DNA of 38,043 bases from Comamonadaceae bacterium (GTDB taxonomy: Bacteria; Pseudomonadota; Gammaproteobacteria; Burkholderiales; Burkholderiaceae_C): NCBI GenBank assembly GCA_027491035.1, contig JAIXWZ010000238.1:1-38043 (forward strand), read 5' to 3'. This document shows, one piece after another, positions 8,690 to 19,126 of this stretch. Below the pieces are notes generated by a model. It was not told where the DNA came from, did not search any database, and was given only the letters and a program-made list of their open reading frames with translations. A program made the translations under genes and the position numbers. How positions within the stretch are numbered: the stretch's first letter is position 1; the number at the start of each line of letters is the position of its first letter.

Positions 8690-9498
8690 TGGCCGCCACA
8701 GCGCAAGCATCGATCTGGCGCCGGCCGCAGCTGAGTCTGCGCTGGGTGCCGGTGTTTCGGCGCAACCTGCTGGTGTGGCGCAAGCTGATGCTGCCCAGCC
8801 TGGTGGGCAATATTGCCGAGCCGCTCATCACCTTGGTGGCCTTCGGATACGGCCTGGGGGCGCTGGTCGGTCAGGTTCAGCTGCAAGGCTCGGCCTTGCC
8901 CTACATCGTCTTTCTCGCCTCAGGCTCGATTTGCATGAGCGCCATGAATGCGGCGAGCTTTGAAGCGCTGTACTCGGCGTTCTCGCGCATGCAGGTGCAG
9001 CGCACCTGGGACGGCATCATGAACGCACCGGTCGCACTCGACGATGTGGTGATGGCCGAAATGCTGTGGGCCGCTTTCAAGTCGCTCTTTACCACCGCCG
9101 TCATCTTGTTGGTGATGCTGGCCCTGGGGATCAGCCACAGCCCCTGGCTGCTGCTGGCCCTGCCGCTGTTGGCCCTGGTGGGCATGGTGTTTGCCAGCAT
9201 CGCGCTGGTTTTCAACGCGCTGGCCAAAGGCTACGACTTTTTCACCTACTACTTCACGCTGTTCCTGACGCCGACCATGTTCCTCAGCGGCGTCTTTTTC
9301 CCGCGCGAGCAACTGCCCGGCTTCATGCAGGCCATCGCCCAGTGGCTGCCGCTGACCGCGGCTGTCGAGCTGATCCGGCCGCTGTTTTTGGGCCATTGGC
9401 CGGCGCAGGCCGGCCTGAACCTGGCGGTGCTTGCGGCCTACGGGATCGGCGGCTTTTGGCTGGCGCTGGCGCTCACGCGCAAGCGTTTTCGCAGCTAA
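8689..9498 (+). CDS. ABC-2 type permease, NodJ-like
   Basis: This is the membrane subunit partnered with the preceding NodI-like ATPase. The product has 269 residues with about six hydrophobic segments. A conserved ABC-2 region near residues 190-225 contains the [12 protein letters not shown] stretch typical of NodJ/DrrB permeases. The short N-terminal cytoplasmic segment contains [11 protein letters not shown], also family-like. It starts within the stop codon of the ATPase gene. The two genes form a compact bicistronic unit that ends 10 bases from the convergent MmgE/PrpD gene, with no clear terminator between them. Confidence 0.9.
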   Translation: MAATAQASIWRRPQLSLRWVPVFRRNLLVWRKLMLPSLVGNIAEPLITLVAFGYGLGALVGQVQLQGSALPYIVFLASGSICMSAMNAASFEALYSAFSRMQVQRTWDGIMNAPVALDDVVMAEMLWAAFKSLFTTAVILLVMLALGISHSPWLLLALPLLALVGMVFASIALVFNALAKGYDFFTYYFTLFLTPTMFLSGVFFPREQLPGFMQAIAQWLPLTAAVELIRPLFLGHWPAQAGLNLAVLAAYGIGGFWLALALTRKRFRS

Positions 9499-9508
9499 GC
9501 CACCGGTC

Positions 9509-10858
9509 TCAGGCCAAGCCCCAGCCTTGCAGCGACGGCAGGCGCTCGGGGTGGCGCGCCTGCTCGTACAGCTCGCCCAGCCGATCGCCCGGCCAGATGC
9601 GCGAGGCCAGCGCCATGAATTTGTCACGGTAGTCCTGCGGGTCGGCCGGGTTGGCCGGCTCGCCGCGTATGGTTTCGCAGCGCCCGCTCAGGCGGCGGCC
9701 ATCGCGCAGCACCACGGTGAGGTCACAGCACTGCTGGGCCGGAAAGCGCTCGCTCATCGCCGCATCCTCGTGCATCTGCACCCGGGCCATGAGGGACTGC
9801 ACGCGCGCATCGGCAGCGGCCTGGTCGGTAAAGCACTCAATCCCATGGCTGCGGTGCGTGAGCACAGACGCCAGCGCAAAAGGGGTCGAAAACCGGGTGG
9901 CAAACGCGTTGCGGATGTCGGTGCGATTGAGAAAGACCAGGAATTTAAAACCACGCAACTCGATGCGCTCGACCTGCTCGGGCTCAGGCCAGGCGCTGGG
10001 CCCGCCCAAGGGTTCGAGCGCATGGCGCAGCGCATCGATGGCCGAATGAATCGGCCTGCCGCAGCCGTAGAGCTTGATGTAGCCGTCGGCAAGCAACCAG
10101 CGCTGACCCAGATCCTGCACCATCACATCCGGCCGGAAATGGTCAAACAGCACGTCGTTGCAGGTCGGCTGCAATCCGTCAATGGGGGCAGTAAAACCGC
10201 TTTGCACCAGTCGCACCGCGGTCTGCCCCATGGTGGCGCTGTGCGCGGCATACCAGTTGCGCAGCGTCGCGCCCTCTTTCATGCCTTGCCGGTTGCCCGC
10301 AATGGGCGAGGAGCCGGCCAGACTGATCACCTCGCGCATCTGAGCGCGTCCGAGACCGAGCAGACGGGCGGCGGCCACCGCCGCGCCCACCACGCCATAG
10401 GTGCCATGGGGATGGATGCTCATGCGCATGTCGCAGGCGCTGCCGATGCGCGCCACGATCTCGTAGCCGATGGCCGATGCCAGCAGAAAGTCGGCGCCGC
10501 TGCGACCGAGTTGCTGCGCCAGCGCCAGCGCAGTCGGAATCACCTGAATGCCCGGATGGCCGTTGCTGGTGAGGTTGCCCTCGTCAAGCTCGAGCCAGCA
10601 GCCGGCCGCGGCATTGAGTGCGGCCGCATCCAGGGGATTGAGCCGCTGCCCCGTGCCCAGCACGCTGGCCTGACCGCCAGCAACCTGCTCGCGCTGCACG
10701 GCCAGCAACTGGCGCATGGGCAGCTCCTGGTTACCGATCGCGCACACGGCCAGCGTGTCGGCAATGATGGCGCGCAGATGCGCCAGCGCCTTCGGCTCAA
10801 TGTCTTCAATCTGGGTTCGGCAGGCGAAATCGGCAAGGGCATCAAGGGAGTCGGCCAT
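9509..10858 (-). CDS. MmgE/PrpD family protein (first paralogue)
   Basis: This family includes 2-methylcitrate dehydratase, cis-aconitate decarboxylase and iminodisuccinate epimerase. The start at 10858 gives 449 residues. An upstream start would add 36 residues without similarity. Family landmarks are LDEGN...NGHPGIQVIP (about residues 98-115), HPHGTYGVVG, SGFTAPIDG and the region KLYGCGRPIHSAIDAL. Where many family members have a Lys within a KxLHxG-like stretch, this protein has GATLRNWYAAHS. It shares that variant with the paralogue at 11964, so the chemistry may differ from the classical enzymes. It is divergent from a Bug receptor gene. The substrate is unknown. Confidence 0.88.
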   Translation of the reverse strand: MADSLDALADFACRTQIEDIEPKALAHLRAIIADTLAVCAIGNQELPMRQLLAVQREQVAGGQASVLGTGQRLNPLDAAALNAAAGCWLELDEGNLTSNGHPGIQVIPTALALAQQLGRSGADFLLASAIGYEIVARIGSACDMRMSIHPHGTYGVVGAAVAAARLLGLGRAQMREVISLAGSSPIAGNRQGMKEGATLRNWYAAHSATMGQTAVRLVQSGFTAPIDGLQPTCNDVLFDHFRPDVMVQDLGQRWLLADGYIKLYGCGRPIHSAIDALRHALEPLGGPSAWPEPEQVERIELRGFKFLVFLNRTDIRNAFATRFSTPFALASVLTHRSHGIECFTDQAAADARVQSLMARVQMHEDAAMSERFPAQQCCDLTVVLRDGRRLSGRCETIRGEPANPADPQDYRDKFMALASRIWPGDRLGELYEQARHPERLPSLQGWGLA

Positions 10859-10964
10859 GATCAATCCGGGGTCTTCGTGCTGCAAGGCTAAGGGATCTAA
10901 GCTATTCTTGCCATTGTGGTTTACGCGGCCTGTTGTGGGCCGTCGACCGGCAAGGAGTTGACGC

Positions 10965-11945
10965 ATGGTTCACCGTAGAAATTGGCTGGGCATGGCCGCT
11001 GCAGTCGCTGCATCGGCCACCTTTTCATCGGCCGTTTGGTCGCAGGGCTTTCCGGATCGGCCGATCAAGCTGGTCGTGCCTTTTGGCGCGGGCAGCGCCG
11101 TCGACACGATCGCACGGGCCATTGCCGCGCAGGCGGGCGAACAAATGGGCCAGGCCATACAGATCGACAACCGCACCGGCGCCAACGGCATCATCGCGGC
11201 CGAAGCGGTGGCCCGCTCGGCCCCGGATGGCTACACCCTGTTCATGCCCAATGACGGCATCATGGCGGCCAACCCGGCGCTCTACGCCAAGCTGCCGTAT
11301 GACCCGGTCAAGGACTTTGCGGCCATCACGCTGACGTCGACCGTGCCGCTGGTGCTGGTCAGCCACCCCTCGTTCCCGGCCAACAATGTGCAGGAATTCA
11401 TCGCGCAAGCCAAAGCCAAGCCGGGGGCGCTCAACTTCACCTCCACCGGCTCGGGCTCGGCCCAGCATCTGGCGATGGAGTTCCTGATCGATGCGGCGGG
11501 CATCAAGCTCACGCATGTTCCCCACAAGGCCATGGGCGCCGCCTTGACGGACCTGATGGCCGGCACGATACCCGTGATGTTCACCGGCATCTCCAATGTG
11601 GTCAACCTGGCCAAAGAAGGCAAGGTCAAGGTGCTGGCCGTCAGCACCACCAAGCGCTCGCCGGCCATGCCCAACGTGCCAACGATTGCCGAGTCGGGCG
11701 TCAGCGGCTATGGCTATGCGGCCTGGAACGGCATCGTCGCGCCCGCCGCCACGCCGCCCGAGGTGATTCGGCGCCTGCACACCGAATTTGCCAAGGCCAT
11801 GGCCAACCCCGCGGTGCGAGCCAAGCTCGGCGGCCTGGGCTTTGACCTGGTCGGTGCCGGGCCGCAGGAGTTTGGCGAGCTGATCCGCGGCGACGTGGTC
11901 AGGCTGGGCCGGCTGGTGCGCACCGCCGGTATCACCGTCAACTGA
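10965..11945 (+). CDS. Bug-family (TctC-like) periplasmic solute-binding protein, copy 1
   Basis: Bug proteins are periplasmic receptors, some of which feed tripartite tricarboxylate transporters. The product has 326 residues. An AAGGAG site precedes the ATG. A signal peptide (about residues 1-26, ending VWSQ) is followed by the family start FPDRPIKLVVPFGAGS. Further landmarks are IDNRTGANGIIAAE, the DGYTLFM stretch and the C-terminal GIVAPAATPPEVI. No TctA or TctB membrane genes are nearby, which is usual for the expanded Bug families of Burkholderiales. It sits between two MmgE/PrpD paralogues, which suggests that their substrate is a carboxylate it binds. Confidence 0.92.
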   Translation: MVHRRNWLGMAAAVAASATFSSAVWSQGFPDRPIKLVVPFGAGSAVDTIARAIAAQAGEQMGQAIQIDNRTGANGIIAAEAVARSAPDGYTLFMPNDGIMAANPALYAKLPYDPVKDFAAITLTSTVPLVLVSHPSFPANNVQEFIAQAKAKPGALNFTSTGSGSAQHLAMEFLIDAAGIKLTHVPHKAMGAALTDLMAGTIPVMFTGISNVVNLAKEGKVKVLAVSTTKRSPAMPNVPTIAESGVSGYGYAAWNGIVAPAATPPEVIRRLHTEFAKAMANPAVRAKLGGLGFDLVGAGPQEFGELIRGDVVRLGRLVRTAGITVN

Positions 11946-11963
11946 ACCCGGGCCGGCACGCGC

Positions 11964-13325
11964 TTGGACACTCGAAGCGGCGACGCGCTCGAACAGCTGG
12001 CGCGGTTTGTCGGCCAGACGCCGGTCGATGCCATCCCACCGGCAGTGCTCGAGCGCACGCGCGAGATTTTGGTCGACACCCTGCCGGTGATCGCCTGGGG
12101 CATGCGCGAGCCGCAGGTCAGCGCGCTGGCGCAGCGCCAGCTCATGCAGGCCAGCGAAGGCGGCCGTGCCTGGGTGATCGGGGCCGGGCGCACCGGACCA
12201 CGGCTCGATGCGGCCCTGCTCAACGGCATCGCCGGGGCCTGGCTGGACTTTGACGAGGGCAACTTCCTGGCCAACGGGCATCCGGGCATCCAGGTCATCC
12301 CGGCCGCGCTGGCGCTGGCCCAGGAGCTGCGCCTGAGCGGGCGGCAGTTGCTGGCGGCCATTGCGCTGTCGTACGAGGCGGTGGCGCGCATCGGCATGGC
12401 CACCCAGACCAAGCTCATCGTCAATCCACACGGCACCTTTGGCGTGGTCGGCTCGGCGCTGGCCTGTGCGCGGCTGCAAGGGCTGCCGGCGGAGCAGTTG
12501 CGCGAGCTGGCCAGTCTGGCGGCCTCGTGCTGCATGGCCACCAATCGCCACACCATGCTCAATGGCGCGACCGTGCGCAACTGGTACGCCGGCCACAGCG
12601 GCTTCATGGGGCAGATGGCGCTGCGCATGATCGAATCGGGCTTTACCGGCCCAGTCGATGGGGTGCACACCACCTTCAGCCTGGTGCTCGGTGATGGCTT
12701 TTCCTGGGAGACGGCGCTGGGCGAGCTGGGCCAGCGCTGGTTGCTCACAGAAGGCTACCTCAAGCTCTACCCCACGGCCCGCTACGCGCATTCGGCCATC
12801 GATGCGCTGCACGATGCGCTCGAGCGACACGGGCACGCTGTCGCCGCGCACGAGATCGAGCGCATCGACGTGCGCGCCTATCGGCTGGCCGCCTACCTGT
12901 CCAAGCAGCAACCGGCCGACTGGTTCGGCACCCGTTTTTCCATTCCGTTTGCACTGGCCACCTTGCTGGTGGGTCGGCGCAGCGGCTTGGCCGCGTTTTC
13001 AGACGAGGCGGTCGCCGACCCGCAAGTGATGGCGCTGGCCGCGCGCGTGCATGTGAGCGAAGACGAGAGCCACACCGCGCAGTATCCGCAACTGCAGCGC
13101 GTGGACCTGTGCCTGACCTTGCGAGACGGCCGCCGTCTAGATGGCGCCTGCCACATCACCAGCGGCGAGCCGCAGCGCCCGCACCCGCGCGCCGATCTCG
13201 ATCGCAAATACGCTGCGCTGGCCGTGCCCTTGTGGGGCGAGCAGCGGGCCGAACAAATGCGAGCGGCGCTGATGAACCTCGAGCACTGTCCCGACGTCAG
13301 CGCGCTGGTCGATTTTTTCCCTTGA
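11964..13325 (+). CDS. MmgE/PrpD family protein (second paralogue)
   Basis: This 453-residue protein is clearly paralogous to the product of 9509-10858. Shared blocks are LDEGNFLANGHPGIQVIP, NPHGTFGVVGSAL, GATVRNWYAGHS, SGFTGPVDG and LGQRWLLTEGYLKLY. It follows the first Bug gene by 18 bases, so co-transcription is likely. The start taken is TTG at 11964, because no in-frame ATG or GTG precedes the conserved domain. No strong ribosome-binding site is visible, so the exact start is uncertain. It probably acts on the same or a successive intermediate as its paralogue. It lacks the usual family lysine motif in the same place. Confidence 0.87.
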   Translation: MDTRSGDALEQLARFVGQTPVDAIPPAVLERTREILVDTLPVIAWGMREPQVSALAQRQLMQASEGGRAWVIGAGRTGPRLDAALLNGIAGAWLDFDEGNFLANGHPGIQVIPAALALAQELRLSGRQLLAAIALSYEAVARIGMATQTKLIVNPHGTFGVVGSALACARLQGLPAEQLRELASLAASCCMATNRHTMLNGATVRNWYAGHSGFMGQMALRMIESGFTGPVDGVHTTFSLVLGDGFSWETALGELGQRWLLTEGYLKLYPTARYAHSAIDALHDALERHGHAVAAHEIERIDVRAYRLAAYLSKQQPADWFGTRFSIPFALATLLVGRRSGLAAFSDEAVADPQVMALAARVHVSEDESHTAQYPQLQRVDLCLTLRDGRRLDGACHITSGEPQRPHPRADLDRKYAALAVPLWGEQRAEQMRAALMNLEHCPDVSALVDFFP

Positions 13326-13374
13326 TCCACCCCCCCTTGATCCACCCCTTCACCCACGCCCTTGAGGACTGACC

Positions 13375-14337
13375 ATGAAACGACGCCTTGCCACCCTCCT
13401 CGTGCCCCTGCTGGCTGCCTTCAGTGTGCAGGCCCAAAGCACCTGGCCCAGCCAGCCTCTGAAATTTGTGGTCTCGCAATCGGCCGGCGGCAGCATCGAC
13501 ATCGCCGCCCGCCTGATCGGCCAGAAGCTCGCCGACCCGCTGGGCAAGGCGGTGGTGATCGACAACCGGGCCGGTGCCAACGGCATGATTGCCGGCGAAG
13601 CGGTGGCCCGTGCCAGCGACGGTCACACCTTTTTGATGACCTCGCCCAGTGCGCTGACCATCAACCAGCACATCTACAAAAAGGTGCCCTATGACACCTT
13701 GCGCGACTTCGCGCCGGTGACGCAAACCACCTCGATCTCGTTTTTGCTGGTGGTCAACACCGCCTCGCCTTACAAAAGCGTGGCCGACCTGATCAACGCC
13801 GCCAAGGCCAAGCCCGGCGGCGTTCGCTTTGCCTCGGCCGGCATCGGCAACCAGTCGCAACTGGCGGCCGAACTGCTGGCCGACGCGGCCGGCGTGAACA
13901 TGCTGCACGTGCCCTACAAGGGCGAGGCTCCGGCCATCAACGACCTGCTCGGCGGCCAGGTGGACTTCATCTTCGGCACCATGCCGGCGCTGCTGGCGCA
14001 GGTCAAGGCGGGCAAGCTGCGCGCCCTGGCCGTGGGACAGCCACAGCGCTCGGCCGCAGCACCCGACGTGCCGAGCATGGCAGAGGCCGGCTACCCCGGG
14101 GTGGCCGTCAGTGGCTGGACCGGCATCGTCGCGCCAGCGGGCACGCCGCCGGCCGTGCTCAAGCGCTTGCAGGAAGAAGTGGGCAAGGTGCTGGCCATGC
14201 CCGATGTGCGCGAGACGCTCTCCAAAGCTGGCGCCGATCCGGTGGGCAGCACACCCGAGCAATTTGCCGCCTTCATCCGCAGCGAAACCGTGAAATGGGG
14301 CGCCGCAGTCAAACGCGCCGGTATCACGCCCGAATGA
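13375..14337 (+). CDS. Bug-family (TctC-like) periplasmic solute-binding protein, copy 2
   Basis: This 320-residue receptor has a Sec signal peptide (residues 1 to about 21, ending VQAQ) followed by WPSQPLKFVVSQSAGGS, the Bug start motif. VVIDNRAGANGMIAGE and GIVAPAGTPPAVL match copy 1. The VSQSAGGSIDIAAR segment replaces VPFGAGSAVDTIAR at the ligand entrance, so the two receptors may bind different ligands. It lies 49 bases after the second PrpD gene, in a short C-rich gap where the string TTGATCCACCCC occurs twice. It is likely the last gene of the Bug1-PrpD2-Bug2 transcript. Confidence 0.92.
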   Translation: MKRRLATLLVPLLAAFSVQAQSTWPSQPLKFVVSQSAGGSIDIAARLIGQKLADPLGKAVVIDNRAGANGMIAGEAVARASDGHTFLMTSPSALTINQHIYKKVPYDTLRDFAPVTQTTSISFLLVVNTASPYKSVADLINAAKAKPGGVRFASAGIGNQSQLAAELLADAAGVNMLHVPYKGEAPAINDLLGGQVDFIFGTMPALLAQVKAGKLRALAVGQPQRSAAAPDVPSMAEAGYPGVAVSGWTGIVAPAGTPPAVLKRLQEEVGKVLAMPDVRETLSKAGADPVGSTPEQFAAFIRSETVKWGAAVKRAGITPE

Positions 14338-14369
14338 GGAGAGGCGAATACCGGCCCCGGGCCTGAGCC

Positions 14370-14630
14370 ATGTCCGGCGCCGCAGCTCGCGCTGGGCAAG
14401 CCGCCGAGCAAGCCTGGCAGCACGAGGACATCGCCTGGGTCGCGCGACTCGAACCGGTGCCTGAACCCTTGCTCGCAGGCGATGTGCTTGCAACCCTGGA
14501 GCAGTTTGCCAGCCAGGTCATCGCGCCCATGGTGCTCATCGGCACGGCCTTTCGGCGGGCCATAGATGCAGGCCTGGATGCGAGCACGGCGCAGTCATGG
14601 ATTGCCACGTCGCTGCGCTCCTCGCAATGA
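14370..14630 (+). CDS. Small open reading frame with coding-like codon use, no recognised family
   Basis: An 86-codon frame lies 32 bases after the second Bug gene. Its codons show the strong G/C third-position bias of real genes here up to about codon 75. The last residues (WIATSLRSSQ) come from a short palindromic repeat, so the natural 3' end may have been replaced by that repeat. There is no signal peptide, membrane segment or motif, and no good ribosome-binding site is seen. It may be a small protein, a gene remnant or chance. Confidence 0.3.
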   Translation: MSGAAARAGQAAEQAWQHEDIAWVARLEPVPEPLLAGDVLATLEQFASQVIAPMVLIGTAFRRAIDAGLDASTAQSWIATSLRSSQ

Positions 14631-14704
14631 CGCAAGGGGCACGTCATTGCGTCCCGCCGTGTCATTGCGATGATTGCCACGTCGCTGCGCTCCTCGCAAT
14701 GACG
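14594..14704. repeat. Pair of REP-type palindromic repeats
   Basis: A 32-base string beginning ATTGCCACGTCGC and ending CGCAATGACG occurs at 14601-14632 and, identically, at 14673-14704. Its ends (ATTGC/GCAAT) are inverted. GTCATTGCG strings in the opposite direction lie at about 14643 and 14661. A degenerate copy is at about 33514-33581. This is the widespread proteobacterial REP type that translates as EERSDVAI in database ORFs. Together with the preceding small frame it fills the otherwise empty 14338-14734 gap. Confidence 0.85.
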
Positions 14705-14734
14705 AGACCCGATGCGAACCTTGAGCGGCGACCT

Positions 14735-16048
14735 CTATAAGCCGCTGGGCAGCCAGGTGGCAATGGCTGGCCAGAAGAAGATGGCCACCAGCAGCAGCAG
14801 GCTCATCAGCACATAAGGTATGACCGCCTGGAAAATCTGCGAGGTGCGCACCTCGGGCGGTGCCACGCCGCGCATGGTCATCAGCAGCAGGCCGTGCGGC
14901 GGCAGCAGCAGGCCCATCTGCATGCACATGAGAAACATCACGCCAAACCAGATCGGGTCAATGCCCAGACTGCTGACAATGGGCATGAAGATGGGCAGCG
15001 TGATCATCATCATGCTGACCTGATCGACGAACAGGCCTAGAAAGATCAAGAAGGCCATCATGCCCACCACGATCATCTCTTTGGACCAACCCTGGCCGGT
15101 GATCAGTTGCACCAGCCCGTTGCTCGCGCCGGAAAACGACAGCAGCTGCGCAAAGGTGGTGGCGCCCAGGATGATGAAGAGAATCATGCCGGAGATGCCG
15201 GCCGTGCCCATGAGGGCGCTGCGCAGCGCCTGCCACGACAGACGCCGGTACAAGGCGGCCAGCACCATGGTGGCAAACGCACCGAGGGCTGCGCATTCGG
15301 TCGGCGTGGCCCAGCCGGCCGACAGCGCGCCCACCACAACGCCGAAGATCGACATCGTCGGCAGCACATAGGCCACCAACAGGTGCCAGCGATCCCAGCC
15401 GGTGTAGCGCACCGCCTGCGCCTCCTGCGGCGCCAGCGAGGGCGTCAGGCGCACTCGCAGGATGATCCAGGCGATAAAGGCCAGCGACAGAATCAGCCCC
15501 GGCACAATGCCGCCGAGCAGCAGCTTGGAGATCGAGATGCCCGACAGCGATCCGAGCAGCACCGTCAGCGCCGAGGGTGGGATCAGCATGTCGACCGCGC
15601 CGATGGCCATGATCGGGCCGGTGGCCAGCGTCGGGTGGTAGCCGCGCGCAAGCATCACCGGCAGCATGAGCGAGCCGAGCATCGCGGTGGTGGCAATGGT
15701 CGAACCGGAGATGGCCGAAAACACGGTGCCCGCCACCACGGCAACCACGGCCAGACGCCCCGGCACGCGGGTGATGAGCCGATCGATGCCCTCGATGACC
15801 TTGTGCGCCAGACCGGTGTGAAACAGCACCTCGCCCATGAGCACGAACAGCGGGATCGGCGTCAGGGCAAAGGCCGCCACCGAGCTGACGCTGCTGCGCG
15901 CCAATTGCACCAGACCGACCTCGCCGCCCATATAGAGCCAGGCGCCCACCAAGTTGACCGCCAGAAAAGTCAACGCCACCGGCATGCCGATGAACAGCAG
16001 CACGGTCGAGCCGCCCAGCAGCAGCCAGGCCGCAAAGGTCCAGCTCAT
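14735..16048 (-). CDS. dctM: TRAP transporter large permease (DctM), iorAB-linked
   Basis: This is the large permease of a second TRAP system, of normal family length at 437 residues. It has about 12 hydrophobic segments, with DctM landmarks LFVLMGEVLFHTGLA, GAVDMLIPPSALTVLLG and GWATPTECAALGAFAT. It has no insert like that of the 837-3128 copy, and the two DctM proteins are only distantly similar. The stop is TAG at 14735-14737. The start lies 10 bases after the dctQ stop. It is the last gene of a five-gene minus-strand operon headed by iorA, which is the main clue to its substrate class (aromatic 2-oxo acids or related acids; inference). Confidence 0.93.
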   Translation of the reverse strand: MSWTFAAWLLLGGSTVLLFIGMPVALTFLAVNLVGAWLYMGGEVGLVQLARSSVSSVAAFALTPIPLFVLMGEVLFHTGLAHKVIEGIDRLITRVPGRLAVVAVVAGTVFSAISGSTIATTAMLGSLMLPVMLARGYHPTLATGPIMAIGAVDMLIPPSALTVLLGSLSGISISKLLLGGIVPGLILSLAFIAWIILRVRLTPSLAPQEAQAVRYTGWDRWHLLVAYVLPTMSIFGVVVGALSAGWATPTECAALGAFATMVLAALYRRLSWQALRSALMGTAGISGMILFIILGATTFAQLLSFSGASNGLVQLITGQGWSKEMIVVGMMAFLIFLGLFVDQVSMMMITLPIFMPIVSSLGIDPIWFGVMFLMCMQMGLLLPPHGLLLMTMRGVAPPEVRTSQIFQAVIPYVLMSLLLLVAIFFWPAIATWLPSGL

Positions 16049-16058
16049 GGCGCGCCCC

Positions 16059-16589
16059 TCATGCCGCGCTCACCGCATCGCTGCGCGGACCGCGCTCGCC
16101 GCGCCACAGACGGTGCATGCGAAACAGCATTTCCACCGACAGCAGCGCAAAAGCCAGTGGCAGCGGCGCCAAGCTCCACCATTCGGGCGTGACCAGGGTC
16201 TTGATGCTCAAGGCGCCCGAGGCGTGGCTGGCCAAAGCAGCCTTGGCCGAGACCGCGGTCAGCACGAGACAAGTGGCCAGCCCCAGCAGATCACCCAGCC
16301 ATTCGAGCAGCCAGGCCCAGCGCGGCGGCAGGGGCTGCAGCAAGACATCGACCCGGATGTGCTGACCCTGGCGCAGCAGCCAGGGCGCCACACACAGCGT
16401 AACCAGGAGCAGCAGCCACTCGCTGACCTCGTTGCTCCAGGCCAAGCCGCGCGGCCAGCCCGCCAGCGCCAGGTTGCGCAGCGCCACATCGGCCACGATG
16501 ATGAGCATCATGGCCAGCAGCAAGAGGCAACCCAGCAGGGCCAAGGCCGACAGCAAGCGGCCCCACAGCGCGGACAGGCGGTCGATCAC
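16059..16589 (-). CDS. dctQ: TRAP transporter small permease (DctQ), iorAB-linked
   Basis: This 176-residue small subunit has four predicted hydrophobic segments: about residues 12-35, 45-65, 88-108 and 130-150. The polar segment LRNLALAGWPRGLAWSNEVSEW after helix 1 is the usual DctQ signature position. It sits between dctP (9-base gap) and dctM (10-base gap), all on the minus strand. It pairs with the adjacent DctM rather than with the first TRAP system, judging by position and length. Confidence 0.88.
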   Translation of the reverse strand: MIDRLSALWGRLLSALALLGCLLLLAMMLIIVADVALRNLALAGWPRGLAWSNEVSEWLLLLVTLCVAPWLLRQGQHIRVDVLLQPLPPRWAWLLEWLGDLLGLATCLVLTAVSAKAALASHASGALSIKTLVTPEWWSLAPLPLAFALLSVEMLFRMHRLWRGERGPRSDAVSAA

Positions 16590-16598
16590 GAAGCGGAC

Positions 16599-19122
<2,524 letters not shown>

Positions 19123-19126
<4 letters not shown>

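Noticed and set aside
7754-9498. NodIJ pair as evidence of a nodulation locus
   Set aside because: No other nod genes are present. NodIJ-like exporters are common housekeeping transporters in betaproteobacteria.
11025-12911. A 628-codon minus-strand frame opposite Bug1 and PrpD2
   Set aside because: It spans two well-supported genes on the plus strand and has no recognisable domain.
14324-14680. Minus-strand frame containing CEERSDVAIHDC
   Set aside because: That string is the translation of the REP repeat, a well-known false ORF source.
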